Position numbers and translations under genes: made by a program
In this document: positions 5,397-8,373 of the stretch, piece by piece
Numbering within the stretch: position 1 is the stretch's first letter
How the letters are laid out: every line of letters begins with the position of its first letter
Assembly: GCA_030040175.1 (NCBI GenBank)
Contig: JASHUF010000223.1
Location: forward strand, 1-8,373
DNA length: 8,373 bases
Source: Acidobacteriaceae bacterium
GTDB lineage: Bacteria > Acidobacteriota > Terriglobia > Terriglobales > Acidobacteriaceae
Reading direction: 5' to 3'
Notes under the pieces: generated by a model
Databases searched by the model: none
What the model saw: the letters and a program-made list of their open reading frames with translations, nothing else
What the model was told of the DNA's origin: nothing

Positions 5397-7094
5397 TTAT
5401 TCAGCCACGCCGTGCGGCACGGGCGCCGTAGGCAGATCGCGCTCCACGGCTGCCAGCACTTCGCCGGCAAGCTGTGCGCGCAGCTCGTCATTACTATGGC
5501 GCGCGAACCACGCGCGCAGATTCTCGTCCTGCGTGCGAAAAGCAAGATAGTGTCGCAGCAGGCGCGCGATGGCCTCGGGAACCAGCGGAGCCGGGCAGCG
5601 GTAGCCCACCGGGCGCGCCACGCCCGCGTACTGGCCCACGGCGCCGCCGAGGCAGAAGTAATACGCGTCCATCATCTTCCCTTCGTGCTTGATCTTCTTG
5701 CCTTCGAGGCCGATATCGGCGATCCAGTGCTGGCCGCAGCCGTTGGGACAGCCTGTTACGTGCAGCTTGAGCTGCTGATCGAACGCGGGCAGCCGCTCTT
5801 CGAGCTCGTCGACCAGCCAGCGCGTAAAGCCCTTGGTCTCGGTAATGGCGAGCTTGCAGAACTCGGTGCCGGTGCAGGCAATGGCGCCGCGCCAGAAGGG
5901 CGAGCCTTCGACGTGCAGCCCGATCTGGCCCAGTTCCCGCGCCAGCTCGGCGGTCCTGGCCCCGGGCACGCCGGCAAAGACCAGATTCTGCGAGATGGTG
6001 AGGCGCAGCGAACCGCTGCCAAAACGCTCGGCGAGCTGGGCCGCGGCCTCGAGCTGCTCGCCCTTGAGCCGGCCGCGCAAAACCGAAGCGCCCACGTAGA
6101 AGAGCCCCGGCTGGCGCTGCGGATGAATGCCGGCGTGATCGCGCAGCGCATCGTCGGGAACCTCCTCCGCGACGCCGGGCTCCAGCTTGTAACCCAAGCG
6201 GCCATTCAGTTCGTCGAGAAAGCGCTCCGCGGTCCAGTCCTCGCGCAGGAAGAGATATTTGAGACGCGCGCGCTCACGGTTCTCGCGCAGGACCTGCTGG
6301 TCGCGGAAGATTTCGGTCACGCCGCGCACCACGCGCACCGCCTCTTCCGGGCGCACGAAGGCGTCGAGGCGGACGGCCAGATGCGGCTCGCTCGAAAGGC
6401 CTCCGCCGACGCGCAGCGTGTAGCCCACCTCCCGGCCGCGCCGCACGGCAGTGAGCGCAACGTCGTTGATCTCGGGATAATTGCACCACGTCCGGCAGCC
6501 GCTGGCGGAGATTTTGAATTTGCGCGGCAGGTTGAAGAAGTCGGGATTGCCTTTGAGCTCCGCGGCGATGGCGAAGGCGATGGGCGAAGCGTCGATCAGC
6601 TCATCGGCGGCCACGCCGGCGAGCGGGCAGCCGGTCACGTTGCGCACCACGTCGCCGCAGGCGCCCTTGGGCGAAAGGCCGATTTTGTCGAGCGCGTCAA
6701 CGACTTCCGGCAGCGACTCGATGGTGAGCCAGTGAAGCTGGATGTTCTGGCGCACGGTGATGTCGGCCAGATTGCGGGCGTGCTCGCGCGCCAGGCGGCC
6801 GATGGTGCGCAGCTGGTTCGCGCTCACGATGCCGTTGGGAATACCGATGCGCAGCATGAAAAACTCGCTGGCCAGCCCTTCGCCGCCTTTGCCGCCCACG
6901 GCGCCCACGCCATCGCCCTGCGTGTACACGCCCCACCATTTGAAGTAGGCCGAGGCCCACTCCGGTGTAACGCTGGAGCGGCCCGCGCGGGCAAAGGCGC
7001 GCACCTCATCGAAGGCTTGCCAGGGATTCTTTTCGCGCTTCAGGCGCTCCATCCTCTGGGCTTTGGTTTCTTTCTGCGGAAGAGCTTCGCTCAT
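5397..7094 (-). CDS. sir: Siroheme/[4Fe-4S] ferredoxin-type sulfite (or nitrite) reductase
   Basis: This 565-residue enzyme of the nitrite/sulfite reductase family performs six-electron reduction of sulfite to sulfide or nitrite to ammonia. Numbering is from the ATG at 7094. Ferredoxin-like half-domains lie at about 76-123 and 323-393. Siroheme and anion ligands are Arg115 (TVRQN), Arg151 (DVVRNVTGCP), Lys192 and Lys194 (KFKISASGC). The cluster cysteines are Cys407/Cys413 (CTGTEFC) and Cys449/Cys453 (CPNGC). Tyr57 and Cys156 sit where mycobacterial SirA/NirA has its Tyr-Cys crosslink. Motifs cannot settle the substrate; a five-Cys leader ORF and terminator upstream favour sulfite. ATG 7094 is chosen because AAGGG lies 5 nt upstream and the in-frame TTG at 7115 falls inside the terminator T tract. 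cysG downstream supplies siroheme. Confidence 0.93.
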   Translation of the reverse strand: MSEALPQKETKAQRMERLKREKNPWQAFDEVRAFARAGRSSVTPEWASAYFKWWGVYTQGDGVGAVGGKGGEGLASEFFMLRIGIPNGIVSANQLRTIGRLAREHARNLADITVRQNIQLHWLTIESLPEVVDALDKIGLSPKGACGDVVRNVTGCPLAGVAADELIDASPIAFAIAAELKGNPDFFNLPRKFKISASGCRTWCNYPEINDVALTAVRRGREVGYTLRVGGGLSSEPHLAVRLDAFVRPEEAVRVVRGVTEIFRDQQVLRENRERARLKYLFLREDWTAERFLDELNGRLGYKLEPGVAEEVPDDALRDHAGIHPQRQPGLFYVGASVLRGRLKGEQLEAAAQLAERFGSGSLRLTISQNLVFAGVPGARTAELARELGQIGLHVEGSPFWRGAIACTGTEFCKLAITETKGFTRWLVDELEERLPAFDQQLKLHVTGCPNGCGQHWIADIGLEGKKIKHEGKMMDAYYFCLGGAVGQYAGVARPVGYRCPAPLVPEAIARLLRHYLAFRTQDENLRAWFARHSNDELRAQLAGEVLAAVERDLPTAPVPHGVAE

Positions 7095-7113
7095 GGGCTC
7101 CCTTGTCAGCGCC

Positions 7114-7152
7114 AAAAATAGAAAACCCGCGGCAGCGTTGGCTGTTCGCGGG
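7114..7152 (-). terminator. Intrinsic terminator inside the sir leader
   Basis: On the minus strand the arms CCCGCG (7152-7147) and CGCGGG (7131-7126) pair perfectly. An inner CAGC/GCTG stem (7144-7141 with 7136-7133) has a 4-nt loop and a small asymmetric bulge. TTTTCTATTTTT follows directly (7125-7114). It faces the same way as sir and lies between the sir promoter and the sir start, with no other minus-strand gene upstream for it to end. It therefore most likely acts as a regulated attenuator. Confidence 0.85.
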
Positions 7153-7213
7153 CACTCTAGAAAACGTCGGATTCTGCTTGTCGATTTCCGTTCTTCGATC
7201 GCTCAGACCCACG

Positions 7214-7267
7214 TCAACTGCGCGCCCGGCGGGGCATACAGCAGCAACAACAAGTCTTCGCGTCCAT
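7214..7267 (-). CDS. Short leader ORF with five consecutive Cys codons (17 aa), putative attenuator peptide
   Basis: The frame encodes MDAKTCCCCCMPRRARS and stops at 7216-7214. The Cys codons at 7252-7238 are TGT TGT TGC TGC TGT. Cysteine is among the rarest residues, so a run of five in a 17-residue frame, on the same strand and just ahead of a sulfite/nitrite reductase gene, is very unlikely to be chance. No Shine-Dalgarno is present (the upstream bases are pyrimidine-rich), but a -10 box lies 7 nt upstream of the ATG, so translation is probably leaderless. Polycysteine leaderless small ORFs acting as cysteine-sensing attenuators are known from mycobacteria. The peptide itself is unlikely to have a function; the ribosome pause would be the signal. 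Confidence 0.75.
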   Translation of the reverse strand: MDAKTCCCCCMPRRARS

Positions 7268-7274
7268 GGAAGAA

Positions 7275-7303
7275 AGGATAGACGAGAAACGAAGAAATTG
7301 CAA
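7275..7303 (-). promoter_or_regulatory. Promoter of the polycysteine leader and sir
   Basis: On the minus strand a -35 box TTGCAA (7303-7298; 4 of 6 consensus) is followed by exactly 17 bp and then a -10 box TATCCT (7280-7275; 4 of 6). Seven bases separate the -10 from the leader ATG at 7267, so the predicted transcription start coincides with the ATG. The spacing is ideal for a sigma-70-type promoter and explains the lack of a ribosome-binding site before the leader ORF. Confidence 0.6.
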
Positions 7304-7330
7304 ATGCATTGGCGCCGGACCTCGTGTACC

Positions 7331-7726
7331 ATGAATCTCAGAATGCAGCGCGGCTTCTCCATCTTCCTCGTCCTTGTCTTCGGCCTGGGGCCGCTCACGC
7401 CGGCGCTCGGCGCGAGCCAGGACGTGGAGCTGCCCGCCTGCTGCCGCCGCCACGGCGCGCACCATTGCGCCATGGCCATGCAGATGGCGAGGAGGATGGA
7501 GCAGGCGCGGAGCGGATCGGCGCCCATATTTACCACGCCGCTCACCTGCCCGTACTACCCCGGACCCGGGGCGCTGCTGGTGGGACCCACCCCGGCGCTC
7601 GCCAGCGCAGCGGCTCCCTTGCCGGAACCCGTGGCGCGCACCTTCGCGCAGACCGTGCGCCGCTCTTCAGTCTTCTCCCGTCCCGCCACCACCCACGCCG
7701 GCCGCGGACCTCCCACGGCCATCTGA
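7331..7726 (+). CDS. Small exported Cys/His/Met-rich protein, unrecognised family
   Basis: The 131-residue product starts with a typical Sec signal peptide: basic MNLRMQR, a hydrophobic core, then TPALGA, with likely cleavage after Ala28. The mature N terminus carries a dense cluster of possible soft-metal ligands: Cys37, Cys38, His41, His44, His45, Cys46, Met48, Met50, Met52 and Met56 (motif CCRRHGAHHCAMAM). A further Cys lies in TCPYYPGPG (72-80). The rest is Ala/Pro/Arg-rich with no recognised domain. The start at 7331 gives the cleanest signal peptide; in-frame ATGs at 7304 and 7343 are possible, and no clear Shine-Dalgarno decides it. A TonB-dependent receptor gene follows 186 bp downstream on the same strand, suggesting a shared role, possibly copper or another metal. 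That role is inferred only. Confidence 0.65.
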   Translation: MNLRMQRGFSIFLVLVFGLGPLTPALGASQDVELPACCRRHGAHHCAMAMQMARRMEQARSGSAPIFTTPLTCPYYPGPGALLVGPTPALASAAAPLPEPVARTFAQTVRRSSVFSRPATTHAGRGPPTAI

Positions 7727-7901
7727 CGCCAGACTGAGCTGAAGATGCGGGGTCCCATGCGGCCGGCGCGTGCCTGCGCCTGCCTGCCGGAACGCGCACT
7801 CGTCCGCGCGGATGCTTCTTGGCGCCTTTTCTTCAGCCGCCACCCCGGCCTTTCACCCGGCACGCGCACGCGCCGGCCTGCGCTTGTTTCCGCCGGCTTT
7901 T

Positions 7902-7906
7902 GGAGG
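7902..7906 (+). promoter_or_regulatory. Strong Shine-Dalgarno site fixing the TonB-receptor start
   Basis: GGAGG lies 6 nt before the ATG at 7913. It is the clearest ribosome-binding site in the window and fixes that start codon. The 186-bp gap before it (7727-7912) is GC-rich; I see no gene or convincing terminator in it. Confidence 0.8.
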
Positions 7907-7912
7907 TTGTTC

Positions 7913-8373
7913 ATGCGCCGTCTTATCTTTCTTACCGTCTTATGCGCGGCCACTTCCCTGCCCGCCTTCGCCACCATCTTCGGATCCGTTCGCGGCGTCG
8001 TTCATGACCCGCAGCATCGTCCCATCCAGGGCGCGCAGCTTACGCTGAAGGCCCAGGACTCGGATTGGAGCCAGTCGCAGGACTCGAACGGCAACGGAGA
8101 GTTTGTCTTCACTTCCGTACCCATCGGCAATTACACGGTAACGGTCTCCGCGAAAGGCTTTGAGCACGAGGGCCAGACCGTGCTCGTGGAGTCCGATACC
8201 AGCCCGGTGCTCCACCTGCAACTGGCCATTGAAGGCGCCAAAGAAGTTGTCACGGTGTCGGAGATCCCTGTGCAGGCGACAACCGACAGCGCTACGCCCA
8301 CCACCCTGCTGGACCGAAGAGACATTGAAGCGACTCCCGGCGCAGACCGCACCAACGGCATGGAGATGATCAC
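7913..8373 (+). CDS. TonB-dependent receptor with N-terminal carboxypeptidase-regulatory-like domain (3' end outside window)
   Basis: The frame stays open to the window edge, giving 153 residues of a larger protein. Residues 1-20 are a Sec signal peptide (MRRLIFLTVL, ending LPAFA, cleaved before TIFG). Residues 22 to about 106 form a carboxypeptidase-regulatory-like beta-sandwich: GSVRGVVHDPQHRPIQGAQL, then NGNGEFVFTSVPIGNYTVTV and GF. A TonB-box-like EVVTVSE (111-117) follows. Plug-domain sequence begins near 134 (LDRRDIEATPGADRTNGMEM). This arrangement is characteristic of the large SusC-like or oar-like outer-membrane receptors abundant in Acidobacteriota. It should sit in the outer membrane and import a ligand using TonB energy. 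The ligand is unknown; the preceding Cys/His/Met-rich exported protein hints at a metal or metal complex. Confidence 0.88.
   Translation, partial: MRRLIFLTVLCAATSLPAFATIFGSVRGVVHDPQHRPIQGAQLTLKAQDSDWSQSQDSNGNGEFVFTSVPIGNYTVTVSAKGFEHEGQTVLVESDTSPVLHLQLAIEGAKEVVTVSEIPVQATTDSATPTTLLDRRDIEATPGADRTNGMEMI

Larger units (their letters stand above)
7095..7267 (-). promoter_or_regulatory. Candidate cysteine-responsive transcription attenuator in the sir leader
   Basis: Reading the minus strand, the transcript holds in order: a 17-codon ORF with five Cys codons (7267-7214); CGUGGGU immediately after its stop (7213-7207); a spacer; GCCCGCG (7153-7147), which begins the terminator hairpin; a T-rich tail (7125-7114); and AAGGG (7104-7100) before the sir ATG. 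CGUGGGU can pair with GCCCGCG over 7 bp, including two G-U pairs, and would disrupt the terminator. A ribosome paused on Cys codons leaves CGUGGGU free, so sir is read through. A ribosome reaching the stop covers it, so the terminator forms. The elements are visible; the mechanism is inferred from classical amino-acid attenuators. Confidence 0.7.

Noticed and set aside
7095..7115. TTG start at 7115 for the sulfite reductase
   Set aside because: That codon lies in the T tract of the terminator and has no ribosome site. ATG 7094 has AAGGG at a suitable distance.
5412..7121. Long open frame (569 codons) on the plus strand
   Set aside because: It is exactly antisense to the sulfite reductase, which has full family motifs. 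In GC-rich coding DNA the opposite strand often lacks stops. No known motif is present.
7214..7465. Longer version of the polycysteine frame starting at 7465
   Set aside because: The upstream part is antisense to the small exported protein gene, and the promoter boxes at 7275-7303 lie inside it. The 17-codon form starting at 7267 fits the promoter.
7309..7742. Alternative plus-strand frames overlapping the small exported protein
   Set aside because: They are Arg/Pro-rich with no signal peptide. Only the frame from 7331 gives a coherent secretion signal.

Overview
The window is GC-rich, tightly packed bacterial DNA, most likely from an Acidobacteriota (Terriglobia / Acidobacteriaceae-like) genome. 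The reasons are the TonB-dependent receptor with an N-terminal carboxypeptidase-regulatory-like domain at the right edge, the small Cys/His-rich secreted protein before it, and heptameric intergenic repeats. The taxon is inferred from gene style; there is no marker gene.

Layout, left to right. (1) 1-423 (+): the 3' end of a gene whose product ends in a beta-sandwich-like segment and a Gly/Ser/Asn/Gln tail. (2) 513-1304 (+): a short-chain dehydrogenase/reductase. (3) 1326-2944 (-): purQ followed by a CpsB/YwqE-type PHP-domain tyrosine phosphatase. (4) 3066-3735 (+): a VapBC toxin-antitoxin pair with a palindromic operator and an apparently leaderless start; the 3' end of vapC overlaps the 3' end of cysG. 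(5) 3728-7303 (-): a siroheme and sulfite-reduction block. On the minus strand the order is promoter, a 17-codon reading frame with five consecutive Cys codons, an intrinsic terminator, a siroheme/4Fe-4S sulfite (or nitrite) reductase, a hairpin, heptamer repeats, then a trifunctional siroheme synthase (CysG). (6) 7331-8373 (+): a small secreted Cys/His/Met-rich protein and the start of a TonB-dependent receptor.

The best discovery candidate is the sulfite reductase leader. A 17-codon ORF with codons TGT TGT TGC TGC TGT sits at a -35/-10 promoter placed so that transcription should begin at its ATG. It is followed by a segment able to pair with the 5' arm of a GC-rich hairpin with a T-rich tail, and then by the reductase start. 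This is the architecture of a cysteine-responsive transcription attenuator. It argues that the reductase serves cysteine synthesis (sulfite), with cysG nearby supplying its siroheme.

The second notable object is a 21-copy TCAGTGR heptamer array that ends 2 bp from the cysG start codon, leaving that gene without a Shine-Dalgarno sequence. The third is the pairing of the small Cys/His/Met-rich exported protein with the TonB-dependent receptor, a possible metal-related module.
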